A stretch of 64,000 nt of DNA from Cryomorpha ignava (GCF_010686655.1 NZ_JAAGVY010000003.1:1-64000); one strand, 5' to 3'. Positions 45,151 to 55,044 are shown, numbered from the stretch's first letter. Notes: generated by a model not told the origin, from the sequence alone. A program made the numbers and translations.

Positions 45151-46080
45151 ATGGACGTTCTCAAAGTTGAGAATATTACCAAGGCTTACGCCAATCACAT
45201 CGCCCTTAATGATGTAAGTCTTAGCGTGCCCAAGGGCAGTATATACGGGTTGCTGGGGCCCAACGGTGCAGGTAAAACCACGCTTATTCGTATTGTCAAC
45301 CAAATAACCGGCCCTGATAGTGGTAAAGTATTTTTTAATGGCGAGCCTTTAAGCCCCAAACATGTTTCACGAATTGGCTATTTGCCCGAAGAGCGCGGTC
45401 TTTATAAAAAAATGAAGGTGGGCGAGCAGGCTCTTTATCTGGCACAGCTTAAAGGAATGTCGAAAAAAGACGCCAATGAGAAGCTGAAAGAATGGTTTAA
45501 GCGTTTTGAAATTGAAGGATGGTGGGATAAGAAAGTAGAAGAGCTCTCAAAAGGAATGGCGCAAAAGGTGCAATTTATTACCACCGTAATGCACGAGCCG
45601 GAGTTTATTATTCTTGATGAACCCTTTAGCGGCTTCGACCCCATTAATGCAAATTTGATAAAAGGAGAGATTAAGCGCCTTTCGGAAAATGGTACCACTA
45701 TTATGCTTTCTACGCACAATATGGGATCTGTTGAAGAGATTTGCAGCCATATTGGTCTGATACACAATTCTGTAAAAATGCTCGAAGGGTCTATCGGTAC
45801 CGTGAGAGATGCCTATAAAGAGGGCGTTTACGACCTGCAGTTTCAGGGTGATATGATCTCTATTACAAATGCAATGTGGACGAATTTTGAACTGATTGAC
45901 CATTGGAAAAGAGACGGGTCGCAAATTGCACGTATTAAATTGCTCAATAAGTCAACGGTTAACGATCTACTTGCTGTTGCCATAGCTGTGATAAAAGTAG
46001 AAGCGGTAAACGAAGTGATACCCAGTATGAATGATATTTTTATTAAAGTAGTTGAAAATAAATCGGATAGCCATGAATAA
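45151..46080 (+). CDS. ABC-2 type exporter, ATP-binding subunit
   Basis: Cytoplasmic ATPase of a two-gene exporter of the NatA type. The 309-residue protein has Walker A GPNGAGKTTLIRIV (about residues 36-49), signature LSKGMAQKVQ, Walker B IILDEPFSGFDPIN and the H-loop STHNM. A C-terminal regulatory extension of about 80 residues follows. Its end overlaps the permease start by 8 bases. The substrate (Na, lipid, drug or peptide) cannot be told. Confidence 0.93.
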   Translation: MDVLKVENITKAYANHIALNDVSLSVPKGSIYGLLGPNGAGKTTLIRIVNQITGPDSGKVFFNGEPLSPKHVSRIGYLPEERGLYKKMKVGEQALYLAQLKGMSKKDANEKLKEWFKRFEIEGWWDKKVEELSKGMAQKVQFITTVMHEPEFIILDEPFSGFDPINANLIKGEIKRLSENGTTIMLSTHNMGSVEEICSHIGLIHNSVKMLEGSIGTVRDAYKEGVYDLQFQGDMISITNAMWTNFELIDHWKRDGSQIARIKLLNKSTVNDLLAVAIAVIKVEAVNEVIPSMNDIFIKVVENKSDSHE

Positions 46081-47419
46081 AACAAACCTGATTATCCAAA
46101 GAGAATACCTTACACGGGTTAGAAAGAAGTCATTCATTATTATGACATTCCTTGGGCCGGTATTTATTGCGGGGTTAATGAGCCTTGGTATCTATCTCGG
46201 TATGAGCGACTCGAGTGTGTACAACGTATTGGTAGTTGATAATACACCACAAATTTCGGCCGACAGCCTTTCGCAGCCAAAATCTCTTTTCTGGAAAGAA
46301 TTTAAGGAAACTCCGCAGATGAAGTTTCAATATACACATGACGCACTCACCAATGCCGAATTTGATTCTAGTGCATACTCATTAATGCTCGTAATGCGCG
46401 AAGATATTGTGACTTTTCCAGAAGCAGAGCTTGTTTTTAGAAAGTTGCCAAGCGTGAAAGCACGCAGCTATATTAAATCGCAGGTAGAGAAAGTTATAGA
46501 AAATGAAAAGCTAAAGCTGAATGCTATTGATAAACGTGTGTATGATAGCATACGAACTGATGTAGAAATTCTTAGCGTTGATTCTGAAGATGGCGGCACC
46601 TCTTACAAGCAGGAGCAGGCAATGGTTGGTTTTGGCTTTGCTGTGCTAATTTATTTCTTCATTTTTCTCTATGGCGTACAGGTAATGCGCGGTGTAATGG
46701 AAGAAAAAAGCAGTCGCATTGTTGAGGTTATAATCTCATCTGTTAAGCCATTTCAACTTATGATGGGTAAGATTATTGGCATTGCGCTAGTTGGTTTAAC
46801 CCAATTTTTACTTTGGGTTATTCTTACCGGTATTATTTTTACAGTGGTTTCAGGTTTAATATTGCCCGATGCGGCAACGATGGCAGAGCAGGTGCAGGCC
46901 ACCCAGGTTGCCGCCGAGCAGGCCACAAGCGACCCTATGAACCAGGCCGTAATAAGCGATATGGCAGAGTTGTTTCTCTTTCGCATTAACTGGCCGCTTA
47001 TGCTGGGAATGTTCCTTTTTTACTTTTTAGGAGGTTACCTGCTCTACGCTTCCCTTTTTGCAGCAGTTGGCGCGGCAGTTGACAATGAAACGGATACCCA
47101 GCAGTTTATGATGCCGATAACTATTCCACTAATTTTTGGATTTATCGTCGCTCAATTTGCTTTGACAAATCCCGAAGGAGGAGCTGTGTTTTGGTTTTCC
47201 CAAATACCGTTTACTTCGCCAATTGTTATGATGGTGCGCGTAGCAATGGGCTTTGATGCCGGAACCGTCTGGCAACTTGCCCTTTCTATGGCGCTACTTG
47301 TTGCCGGATTTATTGGAGCCGTGTGGATGGCAGGTAAAATATACCGCGTAGGGATATTGATGTACGGTAAAAAGATAACTTACAAAGAGCTTTGGAAATG
47401 GATGCGGTTTAATTCATAA
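46073..47419 (+). CDS. ABC-2 type exporter, permease subunit
   Basis: Membrane partner of the ATPase before it, NatB-like. ATG 46073 (MNKTNLIIQREYLTRVRKKS) is preferred over a TTG seven codons earlier and overlaps the previous stop. The 448-residue protein has one N-terminal helix, a large extracytoplasmic domain to about residue 185, then five or six helices with EEKSSRIVEVIISSVKPFQLMMGK, the typical ABC-2 segment. A short insertion rich in Ala, Gln and Thr (near residues 280-295) occurs between helices. Confidence 0.9.
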   Translation: MNKTNLIIQREYLTRVRKKSFIIMTFLGPVFIAGLMSLGIYLGMSDSSVYNVLVVDNTPQISADSLSQPKSLFWKEFKETPQMKFQYTHDALTNAEFDSSAYSLMLVMREDIVTFPEAELVFRKLPSVKARSYIKSQVEKVIENEKLKLNAIDKRVYDSIRTDVEILSVDSEDGGTSYKQEQAMVGFGFAVLIYFFIFLYGVQVMRGVMEEKSSRIVEVIISSVKPFQLMMGKIIGIALVGLTQFLLWVILTGIIFTVVSGLILPDAATMAEQVQATQVAAEQATSDPMNQAVISDMAELFLFRINWPLMLGMFLFYFLGGYLLYASLFAAVGAAVDNETDTQQFMMPITIPLIFGFIVAQFALTNPEGGAVFWFSQIPFTSPIVMMVRVAMGFDAGTVWQLALSMALLVAGFIGAVWMAGKIYRVGILMYGKKITYKELWKWMRFNS

Positions 47420-47556
47420 ATCTCGATTTACGAGTTAATCTATCTCTTTGATTGTCTTGGACTTGAAAGTCAACTAATTTTAAAAGGTTTTAAAAGTGAA
47501 GAAATCTCAATTTCAAAATCTTATATTTACCTCAATCTCAAAACGCAAATAATCAG

Positions 47557-48489
47557 GTGAAAGTCGGAATTATAGATTTAGGTACAAATACATTCAATCT
47601 GCTAATCGCTGAAATTGACGATGTTGGCGGCTATAAGCAAGTTTACAGCTCTAAAGTGGGTGTAAAGCTTGGCGAGGGCAGTTTTGCCAAAAACTATATA
47701 ACCGAAGAAGCCATGGAGCGCGCAATGGTGGCGCTCCACGCCCAAATAAGCGTCATTAAAAATCAGTATTGCGATCGTATTCTGGCATTTGCCACGGCAG
47801 CTGTTCGCAATGCCAGCAATAGCCAGCAATTTATTGATAAGGTGTATTCTGCTTTTCAGGTCAAAATTCGTGTTATTGACGGTGAGCATGAAGCGAGTAT
47901 GATCTATCAGGGAGTTCAAATGTCAGGAGCGCTCACAGATCAAAATGCGCTTATTATGGATATCGGTGGCGGAAGTACCGAGTTTATTGTGGCCAATGAT
48001 CAGGAAATTATCTGGAAACAGAGTTATGAGCTTGGTGTTACAAGATTGGTCGAAAAAATGGAACCGGATGATCCCATCACACTAGCTCAAATTGAGGAAA
48101 CAAAATCTTATTTGATTCAAACCATGTCGGAGGTGTTTGACGTGGTAAAGCAAGAACAGGTCAAAATACTCATCGGGTCTTCCGGCTCTTTTGATAGCTA
48201 TTCTGACGTTTTAGCTAACCGCAAAAATACCTTTGAACAGGATGCATTACGAAGCGCTTTGCAATTTGATATAGACGAATTGAAGCCCTTTTTAAATGAA
48301 CTCATAACCACTACTATTTCTCAGCGTCAGGATATGATAGGTATGGCGTCAATACGCGCAAATATTATAAATATGTCGGCGATTTTTGTTTTGCTGGTTC
48401 TCGAAAAAACCAATATACCAGTAGTTAAGCTCTCAAGGTACGCTTTAAAAGAAGGCGTGCTTTTTGATGTGCTCAAAGGAAATTTATAA
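47557..48489 (+). CDS. Ppx/GppA-type exopolyphosphatase
   Basis: Degrades polyphosphate or pppGpp; one cannot tell which from sequence. The 310-residue protein is the short N-terminal form with the two actin-like ATPase motifs DLGTNTFNLLIAE (about 5-17) and MDIGGGSTEFIV (about 129-140). The HD-like domain of longer Ppx is absent. The start is GTG at 47557. The sigma-54 regulator begins 2 bases downstream, suggesting stress- or phosphate-linked co-expression. Confidence 0.9.
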   Translation: MKVGIIDLGTNTFNLLIAEIDDVGGYKQVYSSKVGVKLGEGSFAKNYITEEAMERAMVALHAQISVIKNQYCDRILAFATAAVRNASNSQQFIDKVYSAFQVKIRVIDGEHEASMIYQGVQMSGALTDQNALIMDIGGGSTEFIVANDQEIIWKQSYELGVTRLVEKMEPDDPITLAQIEETKSYLIQTMSEVFDVVKQEQVKILIGSSGSFDSYSDVLANRKNTFEQDALRSALQFDIDELKPFLNELITTTISQRQDMIGMASIRANIINMSAIFVLLVLEKTNIPVVKLSRYALKEGVLFDVLKGNL

Positions 48490-48491
48490 CT

Positions 48492-49670
48492 ATGCCCCAC
48501 ATTCTTATTATTGACGACGAAAGAAGTATTCGCAATACTTTAAAAGAGATTCTTGAATTTGAAAAGTTTACAGTAGATCTGGCCGAAGATGGCCCGGAAG
48601 GATTAAAAAAATTAACCGAAGGAGCGTATGATGTTGCGCTTTGCGATATTAAAATGCCTAAAATGGATGGGATTGAGGTGTTGCAAAAAGCTTTGGAAGC
48701 TGAAGTAGAAACTCCAATCGTAATGATTTCGGGTCATGGAAATGTAGAAACGGCTGTAGAGGCGATCAAATTAGGAGCTTATGATTTTATAGAAAAGCCA
48801 CTTGATCTCAATCGTACCCTTGTTACTTTGCGCAATGCGCTCGAACGATCTACCCTCGAAGCGGAGACGAAAACCCTCCGCAAGAAAATAAATCTTATTA
48901 AAGGTTTTGAAATCATAGGAGCCTCTGAACCTATTTCGGAGATTAAAAATATGATTCAAAAAGTGGCGCCAAGCGAAGCAAGGGTGCTTATTACTGGCGC
49001 CAACGGAACCGGAAAAGAGCTTGTGGCGCGACAGCTCCATGCTTTGAGTAATCGAAATAAGGCACCTTTTGTGGAAGTGAATTGTGCTGCTATACCGTCA
49101 GAATTGATTGAAAGCGAATTGTTTGGCCACGAAAAAGGTGCGTTTACATCTGCAATAAAGCAGCGCAAAGGAAAGTTTGAGCAGGCAGATGGTGGAACAT
49201 TGTTTTTAGATGAAATTGGTGACATGAGTGCATCTGCCCAAGCTAAAGTATTAAGAGCATTGCAAGAAAATAAGATAAGCAGAGTAGGTGGTGAGAAAGA
49301 GATAAAGGTTAATGTGCGCATTCTTGCCGCTACAAATAAAGATTTGCGAAAGGAAATCGAAAATGGAAATTTTCGGGAAGATCTCTACCACCGCTTAAGC
49401 GTAATTCTCCTTCAGGTGCCTGCGCTTAACGATAGAAAAGATGATATTCCGCTTCTCGCCGATCACTTTATGAATCTCATTTGCCAGGAGCAAGGCATTC
49501 AGCCAAAGACTATTGCAGATGGAGCTTATGAGGCTTTGAAAGAAATTAACTGGACCGGAAATATCAGAGAGCTGCGAAATGTAATAGAGCGCCTGATTAT
49601 TTTGGGTGGAGTTACAATTACACGTGCGGATGTAGAGGCTTATGCCAATCCTGGGAATGTCTTTAGATGA
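48492..49670 (+). CDS. Sigma-54-type response regulator without HTH domain
   Basis: A two-component receiver plus AAA+ activator, 392 residues. The receiver (1-115) has acidic pair at 8-9, phospho-acceptor Asp52 in CDIKMPKMDG and Lys in IEKPLD. The AAA+ part has Walker A GANGTGKELVARQLH, Walker B LFLDEIGDM and the sigma-54 contact loop as GAFTSA where GAFTGA is usual. It ends at VEAYANPGNVFR with no Fis-type DNA-binding domain. No cognate histidine kinase is adjacent. It may act without specific DNA binding or via a partner (inference). Confidence 0.9.
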   Translation: MPHILIIDDERSIRNTLKEILEFEKFTVDLAEDGPEGLKKLTEGAYDVALCDIKMPKMDGIEVLQKALEAEVETPIVMISGHGNVETAVEAIKLGAYDFIEKPLDLNRTLVTLRNALERSTLEAETKTLRKKINLIKGFEIIGASEPISEIKNMIQKVAPSEARVLITGANGTGKELVARQLHALSNRNKAPFVEVNCAAIPSELIESELFGHEKGAFTSAIKQRKGKFEQADGGTLFLDEIGDMSASAQAKVLRALQENKISRVGGEKEIKVNVRILAATNKDLRKEIENGNFREDLYHRLSVILLQVPALNDRKDDIPLLADHFMNLICQEQGIQPKTIADGAYEALKEINWTGNIRELRNVIERLIILGGVTITRADVEAYANPGNVFR

Positions 49671-49712
49671 TTTCATTTGGACCTCGCGATGAATCGTCGA
49701 GCCTACAAATCA

Positions 49713-52019
49713 TCAAAGTTCATAAACGCTCTTATTGAAAATGGTAAACCCAAAGTTGAAGAAAAAGCTCCATGGGCCTTCTTCGCGGTTGTCGTAGTAG
49801 TTTAGATTTAAACTTACCGGACCTAACGGGCTGTGATAAACAAGTGTGCTAGAGCCGATAAAATACCTGTTTTCAAAAGGATCGGTGTAAATTGCTTCGT
49901 TATTCGCATCGGCTACAATAGATCTAAACGGTTGAAATACATAGCCTTCCATTCTGAAGTCAATATTTTTTCTGATCGAAAAAACGGATATTAGCCCGAA
50001 GCTTGCATATTCGGTGGTTCTGAACTCATTGATAAAAATCGTCTTGCTTTCGGGTATGGGCTGATAAGCGGGAGCAGAAATAATGGAGGCGTAATAATTT
50101 TCGTAAAAGGGCTTGTTTGAGTACAGCGCCTCCAAATCAAAGCCAAAACTAACCGGCCCCAGGTTTGAAAAATAGTTCTGATAGTTAAAGCTTGTTTCAA
50201 CCCATGCATGGCTTTCTTTGAAATCGTCGGCATCATTTCCAGTGGTTCCAAAAGTGGTGGTTTCGTTTCCGAATACTCCGCGCACCAGTAATTCTATCCT
50301 ACTTCCTTTACTTGGGTATTGCTTTCTGTTTAAGGTATTGCGGTCTATTCCTGCAGCTATTGTACCCATTCTAAATTCGGTAAGATCTGCCGTATCGAGC
50401 ACCGTAAAATTATCAGATTGGTAATACCTATCGTCTGTTTCGCCATATTTCACATCACCGAGTATCACTGTATTATTGCCCCATGAAGCCGTATAAATAA
50501 ATCCTCCATAGGTTTCGTTCTTTATGATGTACGACGGTTTTGAAAGCTCAAAAAATGTTGCGAAGCTTTTAAAATAATCCCATCTGTTTGCCACAAAAAG
50601 GGGTGAAATACTCATGCGTGTTTTACCACCAAAGTCCACATTTGCCCGGAGTAAAATAGAGCCATAAAATTTTCCGAAGTAACTATTTGCCATGAGCGTT
50701 GCCGACGTTCTGCCAAAGAGATTGTACTTTAAACCAACATAACCAATATTGATGGGGCGCGATGAAAAATTACCGCCAAAATATAGGGTGAGATCTTTTT
50801 CTCTGCGGACTTTTAAATCGATGGAGTATGCGTCTTTCGTAGAGTCGTAGGTTGCAATGGGCTGTAGGTATTTAATTTTGCTGTCTTGTGCCAGGCGCAA
50901 ATACTGCGGCTTAAAATCCTGAAATGTATAGACGTTGTCTTTTTCATTTTTACCGAGGGTAGATTTGATATACTCCTCCTGATTTGCATTTAAGTCGCCG
51001 CTGATTTTTATATCGCTGATATTCTGATCGGGAAAATCTGATCTGAAACGACTGCGCATAATATTCCTGTCTTGCGCGGTGCGCCTTGCATTATGCGTCA
51101 TTATCTTTATTTTGGCAATGCTGTCAATGGTTGCATTATAGCCATTCTGTATTTCAGCTTCAATATCAGAAAAGTCAAAAACTCCAATATCAGATTTTGG
51201 TTCAATAACAATGCCCTCCTCGCACTTTAATGTAAAATCACGCGGGCTGGTTATCATATTTCGCACCAGCGAAAGCAAGTCATCCTCATCTGGGGGTTCA
51301 ATTTGCGATGCCACATTGCTTCCAATAATTACATCGGGTAAGAAGGCATCGTACATTACATCTGCCGGAAAGTTATTGTACAAGCCACCATCAAAAAGCA
51401 AGGTGCTGTCTATAATTACCGGCTTGTAATAAAACGGATACGTGGTAGATGCACGCAAAGCAAGAGCGAGACTACCTTCGTCAAATACCACTTCTTGCTT
51501 TTGTGTAATGTCAGATGCTACACATCTAAACGGTATCATCAGACTATCAAAATCGTATTGTGCTTTCGCGGCAGGTTGTTCAAATAGATTGAGAAACATG
51601 TACTCCATCAAGTCTGGAGTAATCAGGTTGGTAGGAATAGAATTACGAATTAACCGCTTTGGTGAAATTTTCAATCGAATAATCGAAGCATCTAAAATGT
51701 CTTGGGTAAAGTAATAAACATCTTTATTTGAGAGTTCGCCGCTTATGGCAAGACTAAAGTTTTCACTTTTTACAATTTCGGTAATTTCTTCTACTGTATA
51801 TCCCGATGCGTATAAGCCACCAATCAGCGCTCCCATAGATGTACCGCTGATGTAATCTATGGGAATATCATTCTCTTCCAGAGCCTTTAATACGCCAATA
51901 TGAGCCAAGCCTGCTGCACCGCCGCCGCTTAGCACGAGACCAATTTTTTGAGCATGAACAGTGGTTGTGGTCAAGGTCAAAAAAAGGATTATAAAAAGAA
52001 AATTCTTCAATTTAGCCAT
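49713..52019 (-). CDS. Patatin-like phospholipase with BamA-like barrel
   Basis: Outer-membrane protein of the RssA/PlpD type. The open frame runs 50 codons further, but ATG 52019 (MAKLKNFLFIILFLTLTTTT) begins a clean signal peptide, giving 768 residues. The patatin domain (about 25-300) shows the oxyanion hole GLVLSGGGAAGLAHIGVLKA, nucleophile Ser in SGTSMGALIGGLY and catalytic Asp in LFDGGLYNNFP. It is followed by a POTRA-like part and a C-terminal Omp85-type barrel to the end. This matches a type Vd or related self-contained lipase layout. Transcribed alone, opposite the regulator gene. Confidence 0.88.
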   Translation of the reverse strand: MAKLKNFLFIILFLTLTTTTVHAQKIGLVLSGGGAAGLAHIGVLKALEENDIPIDYISGTSMGALIGGLYASGYTVEEITEIVKSENFSLAISGELSNKDVYYFTQDILDASIIRLKISPKRLIRNSIPTNLITPDLMEYMFLNLFEQPAAKAQYDFDSLMIPFRCVASDITQKQEVVFDEGSLALALRASTTYPFYYKPVIIDSTLLFDGGLYNNFPADVMYDAFLPDVIIGSNVASQIEPPDEDDLLSLVRNMITSPRDFTLKCEEGIVIEPKSDIGVFDFSDIEAEIQNGYNATIDSIAKIKIMTHNARRTAQDRNIMRSRFRSDFPDQNISDIKISGDLNANQEEYIKSTLGKNEKDNVYTFQDFKPQYLRLAQDSKIKYLQPIATYDSTKDAYSIDLKVRREKDLTLYFGGNFSSRPINIGYVGLKYNLFGRTSATLMANSYFGKFYGSILLRANVDFGGKTRMSISPLFVANRWDYFKSFATFFELSKPSYIIKNETYGGFIYTASWGNNTVILGDVKYGETDDRYYQSDNFTVLDTADLTEFRMGTIAAGIDRNTLNRKQYPSKGSRIELLVRGVFGNETTTFGTTGNDADDFKESHAWVETSFNYQNYFSNLGPVSFGFDLEALYSNKPFYENYYASIISAPAYQPIPESKTIFINEFRTTEYASFGLISVFSIRKNIDFRMEGYVFQPFRSIVADANNEAIYTDPFENRYFIGSSTLVYHSPLGPVSLNLNYYDNREEGPWSFFFNFGFTIFNKSVYEL

Positions 52020-52074
52020 TTGCTTAGCGCCCTCAAAATTACATTTTTTGGACAGAGAAACTAGTGTATTCACA

Positions 52075-52890
52075 CTAACGGTAAAATGAGCTGATTTCTT
52101 GTGCGAATTTCTGTAAATACGGCAGGCAATGCAAAATTCTGGATCCGTACCAACTAAATGCCTCACCATCTACGCCCATGGTTTTTATACCTGTTTCACT
52201 TAAAATTTCACTGTCGTGAATGGCTTTGAAGGGATAGGGCTCGGAGCTTAGAAATATGACGTCGGGATTTAGTGACTTGATTTCTTGAATCGTTGTTTCC
52301 GGATACCGAAGTCCTGCGTCATCCCATTTTGAAAGGCTGTTTTCAATACCGCAAATATTCAGCATTTCTGTAATGAAAGCGTCAGTTCCGGCAGCCATGT
52401 AAGGATCTTTCCAAATCAGGTAAAGCGCATTTATTGATTTGCTACCTTCCGAGATTTTTTTTAATTTGGCAATTGCATTGTTGATTTTGGCATTGAGCAA
52501 GGCCGCTTTTTCTTCATTTCCCGTAAGGGTACCCATATCATTTGCAAATGCTTGTGCATGATCCAGATTTTGAATATCACTGACGTAAACCGGATATTTC
52601 TCCGAAAGCTTTTCTACATCTTCCCGGTTATTTTCCTCCTTATTCGCAATGATCAAATCGGGATTTAAGGCATTAATTCTATCAAAATGCAGTTTTTTAG
52701 TGCCACCAATTATCGTTTTCGCTTTCCGCAAATGTTTTGGGTGAACGCAAAATTTGGTCACTCCTACAATGCTATCTTCCAACCCCAAATCGCATAACAA
52801 TTCTGTTTGGGAAGGAACCAGCGAAACGATACGCTGAGGTGGCGCTTTTAATTCAAACTTACGTGCTATTTGATCAGTATAAACAGGCAT
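52075..52890 (-). CDS. Helical-backbone metal/corrinoid receptor (BtuF-like)
   Basis: A 271-residue type III substrate-binding-protein fold. It starts MPVYTDQIARKFELKAPPQR and has VSLVPSQTELLCDLGLEDSI, typical for iron-siderophore and cobalamin receptors. No signal peptide or lipobox is visible, so this copy may be cytoplasmic or may use an alternative start; a frame check upstream found none. LRYPETTIQEIKSLNPDVIFLSSEPY is the conserved C-terminal part. No ABC permease or ATPase is next to it. Confidence 0.8.
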   Translation of the reverse strand: MPVYTDQIARKFELKAPPQRIVSLVPSQTELLCDLGLEDSIVGVTKFCVHPKHLRKAKTIIGGTKKLHFDRINALNPDLIIANKEENNREDVEKLSEKYPVYVSDIQNLDHAQAFANDMGTLTGNEEKAALLNAKINNAIAKLKKISEGSKSINALYLIWKDPYMAAGTDAFITEMLNICGIENSLSKWDDAGLRYPETTIQEIKSLNPDVIFLSSEPYPFKAIHDSEILSETGIKTMGVDGEAFSWYGSRILHCLPYLQKFAQEISSFYR

Positions 52891-53368
52891 AGGGCTAATT
52901 GATTGATTAAAGTTTTAAACATCTCTTAGAAAGCGGGTTTGGTTGTGTTTTAAATTTTAGAATATAGTAAATTTTCTCAAGTGTATATTCAATATGAGAT
53001 TAACACATTTGACCCTGTAAGGCGGAACATGCCCGGCACACCAAACATGTGACCCTTACAGGTCGCCCTTCTAACGGGAAAAATTCATCATACTGCTCAA
53101 TATTATCCTAATGATTTTCATCGTCATAAACTCAGATATTGGACTTTTTGAGCGGACACTCAAGTGTCTTAGTCAAAAAGTTCAAGATCAAGCGCTGTGC
53201 TAAGCAAAGTTCAATAGCAAGGCGCACGTATGATTGAAAACCAATGAGTCCCGCTGGGGCGCGATGCGATGCCTTGAGTGGTTATTGAGCCTGTCGAAAT
53301 GCGGAGTCGAAAGGACTGTTTTCAAAACAAGAGCAACGCCGATATCGGGCTTTATAGCCAGACATGAC
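52891..53368. other. Gap of about 480 bases full of repeat fragments
   Basis: Holds a REP-like hairpin pair around 53011-53066 (GACCCTGTAAGG and GACCCTTACAGGTC), similar to the hairpin near 26855-26885. 53135-53196 and 53332-53365 resemble parts of the dabA-dabB hairpin repeat (11447-11519). No gene is supported. Confidence 0.5.
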
Positions 53369-54739
53369 TTAATGCAAAGCGGCAATCAAATCATGACGCG
53401 TAATAATGTGATGTTTATTATTATCGATTTTGACAATAACAGCTGACACATTTTTATTCACCATTTTCATTACGTCTTTCAAATCCATATCGCTCTCTAC
53501 AATCGGAAATGGTTTCGACATAATCTCTTTGATTTTCATATTATCAATGGATTTATTCTCTACCATCACGTCAAAAATAGCGCGTTCGTCTATCGATCCT
53601 ACAAACTTACCATCTTGTACTACAGGAATTTGTGAGATGTCGTATTTGCGAAGTTTTTCTACTGCGTGCGAAACCAATTCTTCTGTGCCAACTGTAAGCA
53701 AAGGCTTGTCGCCATGTTTGTTAACCAAGTCGAGAGCAGATTTATTTCGGTCGTTTAAGAATCCGCGGTCGCGCATCCAGTCATCGTTATATACCTTGCC
53801 TACGTAGCGCGATCCATGATCGTGAAAGAGCACCACCACCACATCATCGGCAGTAAGCTCATCTTTCATTTGCTCAATTACGGCATACGCCGATCCGGCA
53901 GAATAGCCAAGCAGCAGTCCTTCTTTACGAGCCAGTTCGCGTGTATACACGGCGCCGTCTTTATCAGTTACTTTTTCGAAATGGTCGATAATACTAAAGT
54001 CGACATTCTTAGGTAGAATGTCTTCGCCAATACCTTCGGTGATGTATGAGTATATTTCATTCTCATCAAATTCACCCGTTTCGTGGTATTTTTTGAAAAC
54101 GGATCCATATGTATCAGCACCCCAAAGTTTGATATTTGGATTTTTTTCTTTCAAATATTTTCCAGCTCCTGATATTGTTCCCCCAGTCCCGACACCTACT
54201 ACAAAATGCGTAATTTTTCCTTCGGTTTGTTCCCAGATTTCAGGACCTGTAGTAAGGTAATGCGCTCTGGCATTTCCCGGATTGTCGTACTGGAATGGAT
54301 AAAATGAATTCGGAATTTCTTTATTTAGTCGAGATGCTACAGAGTAATACGAGTCCGGGTGATCGGCAGCGACGTTTGTAGGACAAACATATACTTCCGC
54401 ACCCATGGCGCGTAGAATATCCATTTTTTCCTTGCTCTGCTTGTCGCTGAGCGTGCAAATGAGCTTGTATCCTTTTACGATACAGGCAAGAGCAAGGCCC
54501 ATTCCTGTATTCCCTGATGTACATTCTATTACTGTTCCGCCCGGCTTTAATTGACCGGATGCTTCGGCATCTTCAATCATTTGCAGTGCCATACGGTCTT
54601 TTACGCTGTGGCCGGGATTGAAATATTCTACTTTCGCATAAATCGTTGCAGGGATGTGTTTGCAAATTTTGTTCATGCGAACCAGTGGCGTATCACCAAT
54701 GGTCTCTAAAATATTGTTGTAAGCTTTTCTGAATGCCAT
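53369..54739 (-). CDS. Cystathionine beta-synthase / cysteine synthase with CBS pair
   Basis: PLP enzyme of the beta family for cysteine or cystathionine synthesis. The 456-residue protein has the Schiff-base Lys in NPGHSVKDRMALQM, the substrate loop ECTSGNTGMGLA and the VVGVGTGGTISGAGKYL phosphate-binding loop. Two CBS domains occupy about residues 330-456, ending DLIAALH. The CBS pair may sense adenosyl ligands, as in eukaryotic CBS (inference). Cytoplasmic, single-gene unit. A heptanucleotide tract lies 63 bases upstream of its start. Confidence 0.92.
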   Translation of the reverse strand: MAFRKAYNNILETIGDTPLVRMNKICKHIPATIYAKVEYFNPGHSVKDRMALQMIEDAEASGQLKPGGTVIECTSGNTGMGLALACIVKGYKLICTLSDKQSKEKMDILRAMGAEVYVCPTNVAADHPDSYYSVASRLNKEIPNSFYPFQYDNPGNARAHYLTTGPEIWEQTEGKITHFVVGVGTGGTISGAGKYLKEKNPNIKLWGADTYGSVFKKYHETGEFDENEIYSYITEGIGEDILPKNVDFSIIDHFEKVTDKDGAVYTRELARKEGLLLGYSAGSAYAVIEQMKDELTADDVVVVLFHDHGSRYVGKVYNDDWMRDRGFLNDRNKSALDLVNKHGDKPLLTVGTEELVSHAVEKLRKYDISQIPVVQDGKFVGSIDERAIFDVMVENKSIDNMKIKEIMSKPFPIVESDMDLKDVMKMVNKNVSAVIVKIDNNKHHIITRHDLIAALH

Positions 54740-54801
54740 GCTTTAAATTTTTTGCAAATTTACGCATCTGGATTCGATTATTAAAGGGTTGTTTTAATTA
54801 C

Positions 54802-54857
54802 GAATTATGAATTATGAATTATGAATTATGAATTATGAATTATGAATTATGAATTAT
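54802..54857. repeat. Heptanucleotide tandem repeat, eight units
   Basis: GAATTAT repeated eight times without error, 56 bases, followed by a partial unit. It lies between two divergent genes: 63 bases before the CBS-domain gene start and upstream of the gene starting near 55045. Each change of one unit would alter promoter spacing by 7 bases. Every frame of the unit contains a stop or soon meets one, so it is not coding. Confidence 0.9.
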
Positions 54858-55044
54858 GAATGTCCAAGCAAATGTGTCTTACTCAACAGAACATATATTG
54901 AACTCGCAAAATTTGAAGTAAACAAATTACAAAGACAATTTTATATCTTAGGAGGATTATTTCAAGACTTTGCATGCAGCAGTGCTAACTGAAAAAGCGG
55001 AGCAGATTGTGTGCATTTCGATATTAAAAACCGGGCAGCATAGG

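Noticed and set aside
49666-49714. GATGATTT/AAATCATC inverted repeat as a two-way terminator
   Set aside because: The 8-bp stem has a 33-base loop and no T run, so support is too weak.
52020-52169. 50-codon extension of the patatin gene
   Set aside because: It overlaps the receptor gene and places a signal peptide in the middle of the protein.
54970-55044. Extended N-terminus of the unknown exported protein from TTG
   Set aside because: The 25 extra residues put the signal-like hydrophobic segment far from the start. The GGAGG at 54951 is 14 bases from the TTG, too far to decide. Kept as uncertain.
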